Source: an uncultured Anaerolineae bacterium (GTDB taxonomy: Bacteria > Chloroflexota > Anaerolineae > J036 > Brachytrichaceae). Taken from it: a stretch of 64,000 bases of DNA. The stretch spans positions 186,001 through 250,000 of the forward strand of contig CALIMH010000001.1 in the NCBI GenBank assembly GCA_938028725.1, in the 5' to 3' direction. How positions within the stretch are numbered: position 1 is the stretch's first letter; every line of letters begins with the position of its first letter. Below, one piece after another: positions 44,457-54,248 of this stretch. The translations under genes were made by a program, and so were the position numbers. The notes beneath the pieces are model-generated. The model was not told where the DNA came from. It saw only the letters and a program-made list of their open reading frames with translations, and made no database searches.

Positions 44457-44597
44457 TTTGTTTATTATAAGTAGTGTCAGCCGGTAAAGCAGAGCAAGGT
44501 TTTAACAGGGCTGAAGCGATCAAGCGAAGTCGTCCGCTTGCGGCATCATGTGGTTGCTATGCGGGTTCAGTCAAGGTTAGATGCGCAGCAGGGTTAA

Positions 44598-45529
44598 TGG
44601 TGTTGAAGAGTGTTACACTGACTTGCCGTCTGTTTTGGGCAACTGTCAGAGCAGTGCTGGCTGCCTGCCTGAGTGGGCGACAGCTACTGTGCCGGGCAGG
44701 CTTGGTGCTCGGGTTGTTGCTCAGTAGCGCTTGTGGTGCAGATGTGGCGCTGCAACCGGCTGTCTCAACAATGGTCGTGCCTGTGCCGGTTGCCGTAGCC
44801 ACACACACTCCACCGCCGCCTACATCCACTTTGGCTGCTCGCAGTGGTCAATGGTATGCGGTGGCGGATGGAATTGAATACACGATGCTGGAGGCAGCAG
44901 CAGAGGGCCGGCGCGAGTGGATGACCGTGGTGCGATTACGACCGCATCTGGTGCGCTTTCGTGTGTGGTATGAGCCGCAGAAACCACTGCGGGTGCGCCA
45001 ATGGCAGCAGCGCACCGGTGCAGTGGTAGTGGTGAACGGCGGTTTTTTTGACGAGCGCTATCGTGCCACAGCGTTGGTGATTGCCGACGGCGTCGTCTTT
45101 GGGCGCAGCTACCGTGGCTTTGGTGGCATGTTCGCTGTGCGCGATGACGGCACGCCCTCGATCGTGTGGCTGCGTGAGCAGGGCTATCGCGCGAACCCGC
45201 GCATTGTGCAGGCCGTACAAGGCTTTCCTATGCTGGTGCAGGATGGCAAGGCGATCAAAGGATTTGAGGACGTGGGCCGGCAGAGCAGGCGCACCTTTGT
45301 CGCGCTTGACAGGCAGGGGAATGTGTTGCTGGGCGTCACCTACCTAGCCCAGTGGACGCTCACTGATTTGGCTGTTTATCTGGCCCGTTCCTCGTTTGAC
45401 GTTCAGCAGGCGGTCAACCTGGATGGCGGTGGGTCGTCGGGGTTGTGGCTTCGCTCACCGTTTGAAGGAGTCTCAATGGATTCGCTGGACCCTGTGCCGG
45501 CAGTGATCGCAGTGACGCCGATAAAGTGA
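44598..45529 (+). CDS. Phosphodiester glycosidase family lipoprotein
   Basis: The protein of about 310 residues has a long hydrophobic signal ending in a lipobox (LLLSSAC), a proline-rich linker, and a NAGPA-like domain: VVVVNGGFFDERYRAT, QGFPMLVQDGKAI, RRTFVALDRQGNVLLG and AVNLDGGGSSGLWL. This fold cleaves sugar phosphodiesters, for example in teichoic acid-like polymers. The ATG at 44598 is my choice; an earlier GTG at 44474 is in frame. It fits with the LCP gene nearby as an envelope function. Confidence 0.8.
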
Positions 45530-45537
45530 CAGGCACT

Positions 45538-46086
45538 TTACAGGCGGCTGTAGAACAGCAGCATGGTTTTGCCATAACGCCGCTGGTCATCAAGCATGAG
45601 TTGGTCCAGCGCAACTGGTGTGAACTCGCGCGGGTCAATCTGCACAATCACTGTGCCGTTATCTGCTAACCAGCCGATGTGCTCGTCTATCGTGAGTAGA
45701 GCGCGCAGCCAGATGCCGCGATACTGTGGCGGGGCGACGTAGATGAAATCGAAAGGTTGGTCAGGCTGTGCACGCAGAAACTCAAGGGCGTCGTAGCGCA
45801 GTACTCGAGCGCGCTCGGAAAGTCCACAAATTGCCAAGTTGTGCTGAATGGTGCGGACGGCGAGCGGCTCAATGTCAAGGAACACCACTTCGCGCGCGCC
45901 ACGGCTGAGCGCCTCGATGCCCACTGCGCCGGTGCCTGCAAAGAGGTCGAGCCAGCGGCTGTCGCGCACGTCGCCCATCAGGATGTTGAAAATCGCTTGC
46001 TTGGCGCGATCTGTGATCGGGCGCGTGAGGTTGCCGGGGACACTTTGGAGTTTACGGCCTTTGGCGCTGCCGCTGTTGACCTGCAT
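45538..46086 (-). CDS. rsmD: 16S rRNA (guanine-966-N2)-methyltransferase
   Basis: The 182-residue protein starts with SGSAKGRKLQSVPG and has RPITDRAKQAIFNIL and the AdoMet loop LDLFAGTGAVGIEALSRGA. The catalytic motif, usually DPPY, reads YVAPPQY here, so the first aspartate and the tyrosine are replaced or moved. The overall match to RsmD is strong, so the variant is probably a lineage feature. It methylates 16S rRNA in the 30S subunit. It converges on the glycosidase gene with an eight-base gap. Confidence 0.88.
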   Translation of the reverse strand: MQVNSGSAKGRKLQSVPGNLTRPITDRAKQAIFNILMGDVRDSRWLDLFAGTGAVGIEALSRGAREVVFLDIEPLAVRTIQHNLAICGLSERARVLRYDALEFLRAQPDQPFDFIYVAPPQYRGIWLRALLTIDEHIGWLADNGTVIVQIDPREFTPVALDQLMLDDQRRYGKTMLLFYSRL

Positions 46087-46089
46087 GAG

Positions 46090-46602
46090 CTACACTGCTA
46101 TCAGCTGAGGCCGAAAGACAAGTTCGGCTTGCCAGGTGCCGGCCTCTCGCTTCAGTTCCCAAACGCCAGCAGTGGGAGCGCAGTTGCCATTGTCGAATGT
46201 AAACGAGGCCAGGTCCAGGTTTGGAGCAAGGTATTGCAGCGCTGCTCGAATAGGAGACCCGTGTGTCACAAAGGCAACGCATCGCCATCTGGTGCTTGTT
46301 GCGACCTCATCTATTGCCTGCTGCATGCGCTTGTGAACTTGTGCGAACTCCTCGTCAAAGCGGTGCTCGGCCAGCCGTTCGTCAACAGTGCAGCCGAGCC
46401 CCAAATGCTCAGCGATGATGCGCGCTGTCTGCATTGTGCGTTCCAGCGGCGAGGCGAACAAGTGCTCGATGCCGCTGCTTTCCAGAAATTGGGCAGCTGC
46501 CTGTGCTTCCAGTATGCCGCGCTCGGACAGTGGCGGTCCAGGCGGACGGTCGTAGGGGATGTGAGGTTGGTGCGCTGGGTGAGCGTGGCGAATCAAATAC
46601 AT
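46090..46602 (-). CDS. Histidine phosphatase family protein
   Basis: The 170-residue protein starts MYLIRHAHP, the RHG motif with the phosphorylated histidine. It continues with LSERGILEAQAAAQFL, FASPLERTMQTARII and VAFVTHGSPIRAAL, where the second histidine lies. It belongs to the phosphoglycerate mutase-like family; substrate unknown. Longer starts exist at 46611 and 46647. It lies three bases from rsmD in the same direction. Confidence 0.82.
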   Translation of the reverse strand: MYLIRHAHPAHQPHIPYDRPPGPPLSERGILEAQAAAQFLESSGIEHLFASPLERTMQTARIIAEHLGLGCTVDERLAEHRFDEEFAQVHKRMQQAIDEVATSTRWRCVAFVTHGSPIRAALQYLAPNLDLASFTFDNGNCAPTAGVWELKREAGTWQAELVFRPQLIAV

Positions 46603-46637
46603 GCAGAGCATAGCAAGGCTAAAGTCGTGGGTGTGTG

Positions 46638-47012
46638 CTACGGGCAAGCGCGGGTTGACTCCTGTATGCCACCTTTGGCGTTAAGCTCGTAGCACTTGCA
46701 GTAGCGCGCATCAGTGCTCAATGAGAGGCCGCCCTGCCAGTTCAGCACCAGCAGTTCGGAGCGGGCGCATTGCAGATGAGCCTCCGGCGCAGCGACTGGC
46801 TCGGTGCGCAACCAACCGATGCCGATAGGGCCGGTGCGCTCGCGGATCATCCACACGCGTGAGACGTGCAGCGGGTCGTCTGGGCTGATCTCAATCCCGT
46901 CGCTTACGCCCAAGTAGTACACGAAGCCGAACACAAATGGCGCCGAGAGCGAAAGGAAAGCAATGAAGCCGATGCCAACTCTCTCCAACCACAACCTCAA
47001 CTTTCGGTTCAC
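46638..47012 (-). CDS. Hypothetical membrane-anchored protein
   Basis: The 124-residue protein has one N-terminal membrane span (GIGFIAFLSLSAPFVFGFVYYL) and an external part with SDGIEISPDDPLHVSRVWM and IGIGWLRTEPV, ending with a cysteine-containing tail. I do not recognise the family. The start is a GTG at 47012 with GGAG six bases upstream. It is probably cotranscribed with the phosphatase and rsmD genes. Confidence 0.6.
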   Translation of the reverse strand: MNRKLRLWLERVGIGFIAFLSLSAPFVFGFVYYLGVSDGIEISPDDPLHVSRVWMIRERTGPIGIGWLRTEPVAAPEAHLQCARSELLVLNWQGGLSLSTDARYCKCYELNAKGGIQESTRACP

Positions 47013-47202
47013 AGGAGACTCCTCTGGATTGTGTCGGCAACGCTGGGCAGTTTGTGACCTGTGACGTTGCCGGAGCGAAATGAGAGTATAACCAATGGCT
47101 TCAGCTCATCTGCGAGGGTGCTGTGGCGCCTCTCAGTGTTCCCTTCCGACTGCTCGCCAAGTGCAAGTAGTTGGCAGTAAGATGGTAGGGGAGCATTGTG
47201 CT

Positions 47203-47649
47203 ATGGAACAGGAGAAGCACCATGTGTTCGTGAGATGGCAAGGTGGACGCACGCTGACATTCGACGGATTCACGCACAGTGGTTATCGCCTCATGCTGGA
47301 TGCAGCACCGCCACTGGGCCAAGGGGAAGGCGCGCGCCCTATGGAGTTGTTGATCACCGGCTTGGCCGGATGCACTGCGATGGATGTGCTCTCCATTCTG
47401 TGGAAGAAGCGTGAGCCTGTGCAAGGTTTTGAGGTACACGTGGAGGGCGTGCGCGCAACAGAGCATCCGCGCGTTTACGTGGAGATCGAAGTGCTGTATC
47501 GCGTCTTCGGTGAGGTAAGTGTGGATTCGGTGGAGCGCGCTATCCAGCTCTCAGTGGAGAAGTATTGCGGCGCCAACGCAATGCTGCGCGAGGTCGCCCA
47601 CATCACACACCGCTACGAGATTCTCGCTGCATCTCAGGCGGCTACGTAG
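47203..47649 (+). CDS. OsmC family protein
   Basis: The 148-residue protein has the OsmC fold pattern: RPMELLITGLAGCTAMDVLSIL with the first redox cysteine, and VEKYCGANAMLREVAHI with the second. OsmC-like enzymes reduce organic hydroperoxides using paired cysteines. The ATG at 47203 gives the usual length; the frame is open further upstream to 47095. Confidence 0.87.
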   Translation: MEQEKHHVFVRWQGGRTLTFDGFTHSGYRLMLDAAPPLGQGEGARPMELLITGLAGCTAMDVLSILWKKREPVQGFEVHVEGVRATEHPRVYVEIEVLYRVFGEVSVDSVERAIQLSVEKYCGANAMLREVAHITHRYEILAASQAAT

Positions 47650-47684
47650 CCGCTTATATCCGATAATTTCAGGCAACGGGACTG

Positions 47685-48242
47685 ATGATGACTATGATGA
47701 CTGTGCGAGATGCGATGCACGTTGGTGTGGAGTGCTGTGACTCCTCCACCACTGTGCGCGACGCGGCGCGCATGATGCACGAAAAGGGGCTGCGCTCGCT
47801 GGTGGTGATTGACTTTGACTGTGCGTTGGCAGGCATTATCTCCGAGACCGATATCGTCGCACATCGGCTGGTTCACAGCAGTGATAAGCCATGGGAACAG
47901 ATGACGGTCGGTGAGATTATGACCAGCCGCGTGCTCACAGTCACGCCGGACACACCACTGCAGGAAGCCGCCCGCATCCTCATTGATCACCGCATCCATC
48001 GCTTGGTGGTAGCTGAGCCAGACGACATGTGCAAGCCTATCGGCATCCTCTCGATGGGCGATCTGATGCGCTACGTGATGCGCTTGGAAGGAGGGGGAGA
48101 GATTGCTTCACCGGCAAAAGCGCCCAAGAGTCTCAAAACTCGCCGCACACAGCAACAGAAGAAGCGAACTACTAAAACTGCACGCCCACGCAAGACGAAG
48201 CAGGCTGCTCACACAAAGGCGCGCCGAAGCTACCCATCATAA
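47685..48242 (+). CDS. CBS-domain protein with a basic tail
   Basis: The 185-residue protein has two CBS motifs (about residues 8-62 and 72-130), for example TTVRDAARMMHEKGLRSLVV and PLQEAARILIDHRIHRLVVA. CBS pairs bind adenosyl nucleotides. The last 45 residues are rich in Lys, Arg, Thr and Gln (TRRTQQQKKRTTKTARPRK), which suggests contact with nucleic acid or an acidic partner. There is no enzyme domain. It follows the OsmC gene by 35 bases. Confidence 0.85.
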   Translation: MMTMMTVRDAMHVGVECCDSSTTVRDAARMMHEKGLRSLVVIDFDCALAGIISETDIVAHRLVHSSDKPWEQMTVGEIMTSRVLTVTPDTPLQEAARILIDHRIHRLVVAEPDDMCKPIGILSMGDLMRYVMRLEGGGEIASPAKAPKSLKTRRTQQQKKRTTKTARPRKTKQAAHTKARRSYPS

Positions 48243-48244
48243 AG

Positions 48245-48275
48245 AGCAACCTCTGACCTTTGGTCAGAGGTTGCT
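48245..48275. terminator. Bidirectional terminator hairpin
   Basis: Arms AGCAACCTCTGACC and GGTCAGAGGTTGCT pair perfectly around a three-base loop. It lies between the CBS gene and sdhB, which converge. The flanking T-runs are weak on both sides. Confidence 0.75.
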
Positions 48276-48288
48276 TCACACGGTTTGC

Positions 48289-49005
48289 TCAAGCGATCAC
48301 ACCCGTGCGGATGGCCTCTTTCACTTCGCCGATGGCTTTTGTCACCTGAATCCCACGCGGGCAGGCTTCAGTGCAGTTGAAGACAGTGCGGCAACGCCAT
48401 ACGCCGTCCTGGTCGCTTAGGATGCGCAGGCGCTCCTCAGCAGCTTGGTCACGGCTGTCGAAGATGAAGCGGTGTGCCTGGACGATCGCAGCCGGCCCAA
48501 CATACTGCCCGCGCGCCCAGAAGGAGGGGCAGCTTGTGGTGCAGCAGGCGCATAGGATGCATTTGGTGGTGTCATCGTAGCGTGCGCGATCTTCGGGGGA
48601 CTGCAGCCGCTCGCGTCCATTCTCCGGCAACGGGTCGTTGTTCACCAAGTAGGGCATGATGGCACGATAGTGGGCGAAGAAAGGCTCCATGTCCACGATG
48701 AGGTCCTTCATCACTGGCAGCCCAAGAATCGGCTCAACGGTGATCGTGTCACCATCTTTCGCCACGTCCTTAATCAGCGCTTTGCAGGCCAGCATGTTGC
48801 GCCCGTTGATGCGCATGGCATCGCTGCCACAGATGCCGTGTGCACAGCTACGCCGCAGTGCCAGCGTGCCGTCTATGCTCCACTTGACCTCGTGCAGCGC
48901 GTCTAGCACACGATCAGTGGGTTCTACGTCAACGGTGTAAGTCTCCCAGTGCGGCTTTGCGTCTCGCTCTGGGTCAAAGCGCTTGATCTTCAAGTTGACC
49001 TTCAT
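48289..49005 (-). CDS. sdhB: Succinate dehydrogenase / fumarate reductase iron-sulfur subunit
   Basis: The 238-residue protein carries the electrons from the flavoprotein to quinone. The 2Fe-2S loop is CAHGICGSDAMRING, with aspartate in a ligand place as in some proteobacterial SdhB, then LACKALI. The 4Fe-4S and 3Fe-4S ligands are CILCACCTTSCPSFW and CRTVFNCTEACPRGI. The ATG at 49005 is set by AAGGAG nine bases upstream. sdhA precedes it in the same operon. Confidence 0.95.
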   Translation of the reverse strand: MKVNLKIKRFDPERDAKPHWETYTVDVEPTDRVLDALHEVKWSIDGTLALRRSCAHGICGSDAMRINGRNMLACKALIKDVAKDGDTITVEPILGLPVMKDLIVDMEPFFAHYRAIMPYLVNNDPLPENGRERLQSPEDRARYDDTTKCILCACCTTSCPSFWARGQYVGPAAIVQAHRFIFDSRDQAAEERLRILSDQDGVWRCRTVFNCTEACPRGIQVTKAIGEVKEAIRTGVIA

Positions 49006-49037
49006 CACGCAGCTCTCCTTCAGTCTCAAGCCAAGCG

Positions 49038-50813
49038 TCAGTATTTGCGTTCTTGGGGCGGGATGCGGGTAATGCGCACTGGCTTGCTGCGGATCTCCAG
49101 TTTTCCGTTTTTCCACACCATCGAGTGGCGCAGGAAGTTCACGTCGTCGCGCTCGGGGTAGTCCTCACGGTAGTGAGCGCCTCGGCTCTCCTGACGCCAC
49201 AAAGCGCTGAAGGCGGTGACTTCTGCCAGCGCCAGCAAGTTGCCCAGCTCCCATGTTTCCATCAAGTCGGTGTTCCAGCGATAGCTCTTGTCTTCCACGC
49301 GCACGCGTTTGAAGCGCTCTTGCAGCTCGTGGATGGTGTCGATTGCCTCCTCGAGGCCGCTGCCGGTGCGATATACGCCCACGTGGTCGTCCATTGTTTG
49401 TTGCAGTGCCTTGCGGATGGCGCTGGGGCGCTCGGTGCCATCGTTGTTGCGGAGCGCGTCCAGCTCGGATTGGGCTTTGCGCGCGGCGGCGTCGTGGTTG
49501 ATCGGTCGGAAGGAGGCGCTGCGGGCGTATTCGGCCATGCGCAGGCCGCCGCGCTTGCCGAACACTACCAGGTCCACCAGGGAGTTGGTGCCGAGTCGGT
49601 TAGCGCCATGTACGCTCACGCAGGCTACTTCGCCGGCTGCGTATAGCCCCTCGACGATGCGGCCGGTCTCGTCCATAAGCACCTCCGTGTCGTTGTTGGT
49701 TGGGATGCCCCCCATGGCGTAGTGCGCGGTCGGCTGAATCGGCACCGGCTCCTTGATCGGGTCAATCCCCTGATACACGCGCGCGAACTCGATGATGTCC
49801 GGCAGGCGCGTCTCTAAGTAGTGAGCGTCCACTCGTTTGGGGTTGCCGTCCTCCTCGAAGTAGCGATTGATCACTTCTGGGCGAAAGTCCAGATACACGT
49901 AGTCCTTGCCGTCTATGCCGCGGCCTTCGCGGATTTCCTTGTAGATGTAGCGTGAGCAAATGTCGCGTGGTGCGAGGTCTTTTAAGGTTGGCATGTAGCG
50001 CGCCATGAAGCGCTCGCCCTTGCCATTGATGAAGACGGCGCCTTCGCCGCGCGCGGCCTCGCTGAGCAGGATGCCCAGTTTGTAGACGCCGGTGGGGTGA
50101 AACTGGAAGAACTCCATGTCTTCCAGCGGCAAGCCACGGCGCAGGATGGTCGCTGGAAGGTCACCGGTGAGCGAATGTGCGTTGCTGGTTACCTTCCACA
50201 TCTTGCCGAAGCCGCCGGTGGCGATGAGCGTGGCCTTGGAATGGAAGACGTGTATCTCGCCAGTGGCGAGCTGGACAGCCACCGCGCCGTTACACCTGCC
50301 ATCCTCAATCAGCAAGTCCAAGACTTGGAACTCGTCGAAGAATTTGACGTTGTTCTTGATGCAATTCTGGTAGAGCGTCTGCAAGATCATGTGGCCGGTG
50401 CGGTCAGCAGCGTGACAGGCGCGCATCACGGGCTTCTTGGTGATGTTGTTGGTGTGGCCGCCGAAGCGGCGTTGGCTGATTTTGCCGTCGGGCGTGCGGT
50501 CGAAGGGCAGCCCCATGTGCTCAAGGTCAATCACTGCGTCAATCGCCTCGCGGCACATGATGTCCACCGCGTCTTGATCGCAGAGGAAGTCACCGCCCTT
50601 GATGGTGTCGTAAGCGTGCCATTCCCAGTGATCCTCCTCTAAGTTGCCGAGGGCAGCGCTGATGCCGCCTTGGGCAGTGCCTGTGTGTGAGCGGGTGGGA
50701 TAGAGCTTGCTAATCACGGCTGTGTTAACCGACTTACTGGCATAGAGCGCGGCCATTAACCCTGCGCCGCCAGCTCCGATGACCAAAGCGTCAAACTGGT
50801 GATACTGTGGCAT
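49038..50813 (-). CDS. sdhA: Succinate dehydrogenase / fumarate reductase flavoprotein subunit
   Basis: This 591-residue flavoprotein oxidises succinate to fumarate. LVIGAGGAGLMAALYA binds FAD, and YPTRSHTGTAQGGISAALGN contains the histidine that links FAD covalently. HPTGVYKLGILLSEAARGEG and the substrate arginine region HGANRLGTNSLVDLVVFG are present. The ATG at 50813 follows GAGG; one at 50822 is also open. Genes for the membrane anchor (sdhC, sdhD) are not adjacent on either side. Confidence 0.95.
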   Translation of the reverse strand: MPQYHQFDALVIGAGGAGLMAALYASKSVNTAVISKLYPTRSHTGTAQGGISAALGNLEEDHWEWHAYDTIKGGDFLCDQDAVDIMCREAIDAVIDLEHMGLPFDRTPDGKISQRRFGGHTNNITKKPVMRACHAADRTGHMILQTLYQNCIKNNVKFFDEFQVLDLLIEDGRCNGAVAVQLATGEIHVFHSKATLIATGGFGKMWKVTSNAHSLTGDLPATILRRGLPLEDMEFFQFHPTGVYKLGILLSEAARGEGAVFINGKGERFMARYMPTLKDLAPRDICSRYIYKEIREGRGIDGKDYVYLDFRPEVINRYFEEDGNPKRVDAHYLETRLPDIIEFARVYQGIDPIKEPVPIQPTAHYAMGGIPTNNDTEVLMDETGRIVEGLYAAGEVACVSVHGANRLGTNSLVDLVVFGKRGGLRMAEYARSASFRPINHDAAARKAQSELDALRNNDGTERPSAIRKALQQTMDDHVGVYRTGSGLEEAIDTIHELQERFKRVRVEDKSYRWNTDLMETWELGNLLALAEVTAFSALWRQESRGAHYREDYPERDDVNFLRHSMVWKNGKLEIRSKPVRITRIPPQERKY

Positions 50814-50882
50814 ACCAATCATCCTCGAGCTTTAGCGCCGACCGCCTCTGAACAGAAGTTGGAGAGGCTTTGGGCGATGGAA

Positions 50883-52895
50883 CTACCTATCCATCGGCGC
50901 CTCGACAAGTAGCTGCTTACGTATTGTAACGATAGGCTGGCTCGGCGCAAGTGGCTTCACATACACGGCGTTTTTGCCTTGGTTAGGATCGAACAAGCTC
51001 AGCTCTAGCGTGTAGAAGCCGGGGGACAAGTCTGGTGATAGGGCTAGCCATGCTTCACTGTAAAACGCATCGCCGACGCGCCATTGCCAGCCTTCAAATG
51101 CTGGCAAATGGTCGAGCTGTGCGACTATCGCATCGTCACGATTGCGCAGCTTCACAAAGGGGGCGAAATACCAAAACCAAAAAGGCTCTTCCGGCAACGC
51201 TTGAATCTGCCAGCTCTGAGTGATGGTGAGCACTTGGCCGGCCGCAACGCGATCGGTCACGTAGAGCGCTGTTTGTATCCAGCCGAGGTTGACGGCCAGC
51301 GGCTCGATGTTGGAGACAGGCGGTTTGCGCATGCGAAAGAGCGCCAGTTGCGCCGGCGTGCGGTCGGTGCGGTTCTGCCCTTGCAGCGAGGTTTGCCACA
51401 CCAGTTCGGCATGGGCTGGCGGGTGGTCAACGCGGGTCGAGATTACGCATGCGCCGCCCTGTGCGCCGACCAGCCAAGCCGCGCCCTGTTCAGTTTGCTT
51501 GTAAGTGGCTGGCCGCACTCGTTGAGAGATGCCGAGCAAGCTGATCAGCCAAGCTTCTGGTTCGTCGTTGCTGAGGACCATACACGCCCTGCGCGCTTCG
51601 TTTGCCAATGCCCGCTGCCATTTCAGCGGCAGCGCGTGCAAACCATCGTGGTGCAACGGAAAGCGTTGCAACGTCTCCCTCTCCCCTTGTAAGTTCCAAG
51701 CCGATACGAGCGCGCAAGCAACAATGGCCGTGGCTGCTGCCATGCTCAGAGTTGCGCGCCCCACCCTAAGCTGTGGCAGCTTCAGAGCACTCAAGCCAGC
51801 GCCGGCAAACACATAGGGAGCAGGCGAAGTGAGCGCCAAGTAAAACACGTGCACTTTCCAGGACGGCATGATCACGTTGCTTATCACCAGTGCGCTGAGC
51901 GTCGGCAGCGCTGACCACATGAGCAGATGCCGATCGGTGGAGGTGCCGCGGGTCGCTAATGCAGCTATCCCGAAGATCATCAGCATTTCAATAACCCCTG
52001 CGCGAGCGTCACTCAGTTGATCGCGCAGGGAGAAAAGCCAGGTGTCGGGTTCTACGAAAGTGTTCTCGAAGTCGCGCCCACTGGCGATGCGCAACAAGTG
52101 GCTGATTGGGTCAAGGTTGACCTGGCTGCTGGCAGTTACCTCGTTGTAAGCGTAGGGATTGGTCAGCGTTTGTTCAAGCGAGACGCCCTCGACCCTCAGC
52201 GCAGCGAAGTAGGCCATGCCGCTGAGCACGCAAACACCCAATCCCAACAGGACAGTGCGGCGTATCGCTGTGCCAAGTGCGCGCCATTGTGTGAGCAGTG
52301 CGCTCAACAATTGAGCTGCCAAGCCAAATGCCGGCAGGTAAGTCTGCATCGCTGCTGCGATAAGCACATAGGCCGCGAGCAGATGGTTACGACGCCGCTG
52401 GACCAGGCCGTTCAGTGTCAACCAGCATGCGAGGGCGGACATTCCCTCCAATGTGCCTTGCAGCCAAGCGCCGCGCGCAACCCAGATCATCCAAGGGCTG
52501 GTAGCTGCCAGAAGGCCAGCACCAAGCGCGGCGATGCGCCCACCGATACGCTGTGCGATGCTCATGGCTACGACCACCACCAACACGTTGTTCAGCGCGT
52601 TGAGCGCTGTAGCTGAGTAGGGGTCCGCGTCCAAAGCTGACAGGAGCGCGTAGAAGATGCTTGCGCCGATGGGGTTGGGCAGATTGATGCTGGCTTGAAG
52701 CCCCAACATGGGCAGGTCGGGTAAGCGGCCTTCTGCGATAGCATCGCGGATGAGGATGCCAAGCCCATGAGGAACAGCGCGGTCGAGGTTCTGTCGCGTG
52801 TAGTGCAGATGGTCCAGTCGTAACAGCAGTGCAAGCCAAAGAATCAGCACAACAAGCGGCCAGCAGGGGCCTTGCTGGGATCGCAAGAAGCGCAT
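50883..52895 (-). CDS. GT-C type membrane glycosyltransferase-like protein
   Basis: The 670-residue protein has about ten membrane spans in its first 400 residues. A loop after the first span (DHLHYTRQNLDRAVPHG) and a second with NLPNPIGASIFYALL resemble family 39-like GT-C transferases. The last 270 residues form an extracytoplasmic beta-rich domain (ITQSWQIQALPEEPFWFW). Its acceptor and donor are unknown. It lies upstream of sdhA on the same strand. Confidence 0.6.
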   Translation of the reverse strand: MRFLRSQQGPCWPLVVLILWLALLLRLDHLHYTRQNLDRAVPHGLGILIRDAIAEGRLPDLPMLGLQASINLPNPIGASIFYALLSALDADPYSATALNALNNVLVVVVAMSIAQRIGGRIAALGAGLLAATSPWMIWVARGAWLQGTLEGMSALACWLTLNGLVQRRRNHLLAAYVLIAAAMQTYLPAFGLAAQLLSALLTQWRALGTAIRRTVLLGLGVCVLSGMAYFAALRVEGVSLEQTLTNPYAYNEVTASSQVNLDPISHLLRIASGRDFENTFVEPDTWLFSLRDQLSDARAGVIEMLMIFGIAALATRGTSTDRHLLMWSALPTLSALVISNVIMPSWKVHVFYLALTSPAPYVFAGAGLSALKLPQLRVGRATLSMAAATAIVACALVSAWNLQGERETLQRFPLHHDGLHALPLKWQRALANEARRACMVLSNDEPEAWLISLLGISQRVRPATYKQTEQGAAWLVGAQGGACVISTRVDHPPAHAELVWQTSLQGQNRTDRTPAQLALFRMRKPPVSNIEPLAVNLGWIQTALYVTDRVAAGQVLTITQSWQIQALPEEPFWFWYFAPFVKLRNRDDAIVAQLDHLPAFEGWQWRVGDAFYSEAWLALSPDLSPGFYTLELSLFDPNQGKNAVYVKPLAPSQPIVTIRKQLLVEAPMDR

Positions 52896-52946
52896 TAAAG
52901 GGGATCTTACTGAGCGCTGAGCTCACAGGTTGAGTATGATTGCGCC

Positions 52947-54239
52947 ATGCTGAGGCCAGCTCAGCCACAAAATCACTGTTCGTTCTGCGGCAAAAGCGAG
53001 CTGCACGTGAATCGCTTGATTGCAGGTCCGCGCAATGTGTTTGTGTGCGATGAGTGTGTGCAGGTGTTCTATGAGCTGATCCAAGGTGAGCAGCGATTCA
53101 GCATCCACGCACAGAGCGCACCGGCGCGTGTATCCACAGGCCTGACCCCCCGGCAAATTTATCAGCATCTAGAGCAGTACGTCGTCGGTCAAGCGCGGGC
53201 CAAGCGCGCCCTGGCGGTGGCAGTGTACAACCATTACAAGCGGATCGAGCACAAGTCCCGCCTTGTGGATGTGGAGCTGGGCAAAAGCAACGTGCTGCTC
53301 ATCGGTCCAACAGGCAGTGGCAAGACACTTCTAGCCCAAACATTGGCGCGCTTGCTTGATGTGCCCTTCTGCATTGCCGATGCAACGGCGCTCACTGAAG
53401 CCGGCTACGTCGGCGAGGATGTGGAGTCCATCCTCAGCCGCTTGATTCACGCGGCCGATGGTGATGTCGCCCGCGCTCAACGCGGTATTGTTTACATTGA
53501 CGAGATTGACAAGATCGCCCGCAAATCTGCCGACAACCCCAGCATCACCCGCGATGTCTCCGGCGAGGGGGTGCAACAGGCATTGTTGAAGATCGTCGAG
53601 GGCAGCGTGGTGTATGTGCCGCCTGAGGGTGGGCGAAAGCACCCTCAGGCGGAAATGCTGCGCGTTGACACCAGCGACATATTGTTCATCGCGGGCGGCG
53701 CCTTCGACGGCCTCAGCCGAATTGTGGCTGAGCGCATCGGCGCGAGCCGGCCGATCAATTTGCCCAACCTGAAGGCGCAGCAGCCTCCTCCCAGGGAGGA
53801 GGGCGCGGTGCTGGCACAGGTGACAACGCGCGACCTGCTCAAGTATGGATTCATCCCTGAGTTGGTCGGGCGATTTGCTACGCTTGTGGTGCTGGAACCG
53901 TTGGAGCAGCAGGCGCTGATCGATGTGCTGACCCGCCCGCGCAATGCGCTGATCAAGCAGTATCAGCGCTTGCTGGGCTTGGACGGCGTCGAGCTGGTCT
54001 TTACGCAGGACGCGCTACGCGCCGCTGCTGACGAGGCCCTGCGGCTCGGCACTGGCGCACGAGGGCTGCGCGCAGTGGTCGAGCGCACCCTCCTGGACGT
54101 GATGTATGAAGTGCCGTCGCGCCGCGATATTCGGCGCGTGGTAGTAGATGCAGATGCGGTGCTGGGCCGGCGACCGCCGCACTACTACAACCACTTGGGC
54201 CAGCCGCTCAGCCAAGTTGAGCTTGGTAGAGCGGCGTGA
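52947..54239 (+). CDS. clpX: ATP-dependent protease ATPase subunit ClpX
   Basis: ClpX unfolds proteins for ClpP. The 430-residue protein begins with the zinc finger CSFC and CDEC (residues 11-36), then [15 protein letters not shown] (Walker A), [11 protein letters not shown] (pore loop), [12 protein letters not shown] (Walker B), and the GGRKHPQ loop. The C-terminus includes [16 protein letters not shown] and [20 protein letters not shown]. No clpP is adjacent. It is divergent from the glycosyltransferase gene. Confidence 0.96.
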   Translation: MLRPAQPQNHCSFCGKSELHVNRLIAGPRNVFVCDECVQVFYELIQGEQRFSIHAQSAPARVSTGLTPRQIYQHLEQYVVGQARAKRALAVAVYNHYKRIEHKSRLVDVELGKSNVLLIGPTGSGKTLLAQTLARLLDVPFCIADATALTEAGYVGEDVESILSRLIHAADGDVARAQRGIVYIDEIDKIARKSADNPSITRDVSGEGVQQALLKIVEGSVVYVPPEGGRKHPQAEMLRVDTSDILFIAGGAFDGLSRIVAERIGASRPINLPNLKAQQPPPREEGAVLAQVTTRDLLKYGFIPELVGRFATLVVLEPLEQQALIDVLTRPRNALIKQYQRLLGLDGVELVFTQDALRAAADEALRLGTGARGLRAVVERTLLDVMYEVPSRRDIRRVVVDADAVLGRRPPHYYNHLGQPLSQVELGRAA

Positions 54240-54248
54240 GCTTGAGCC

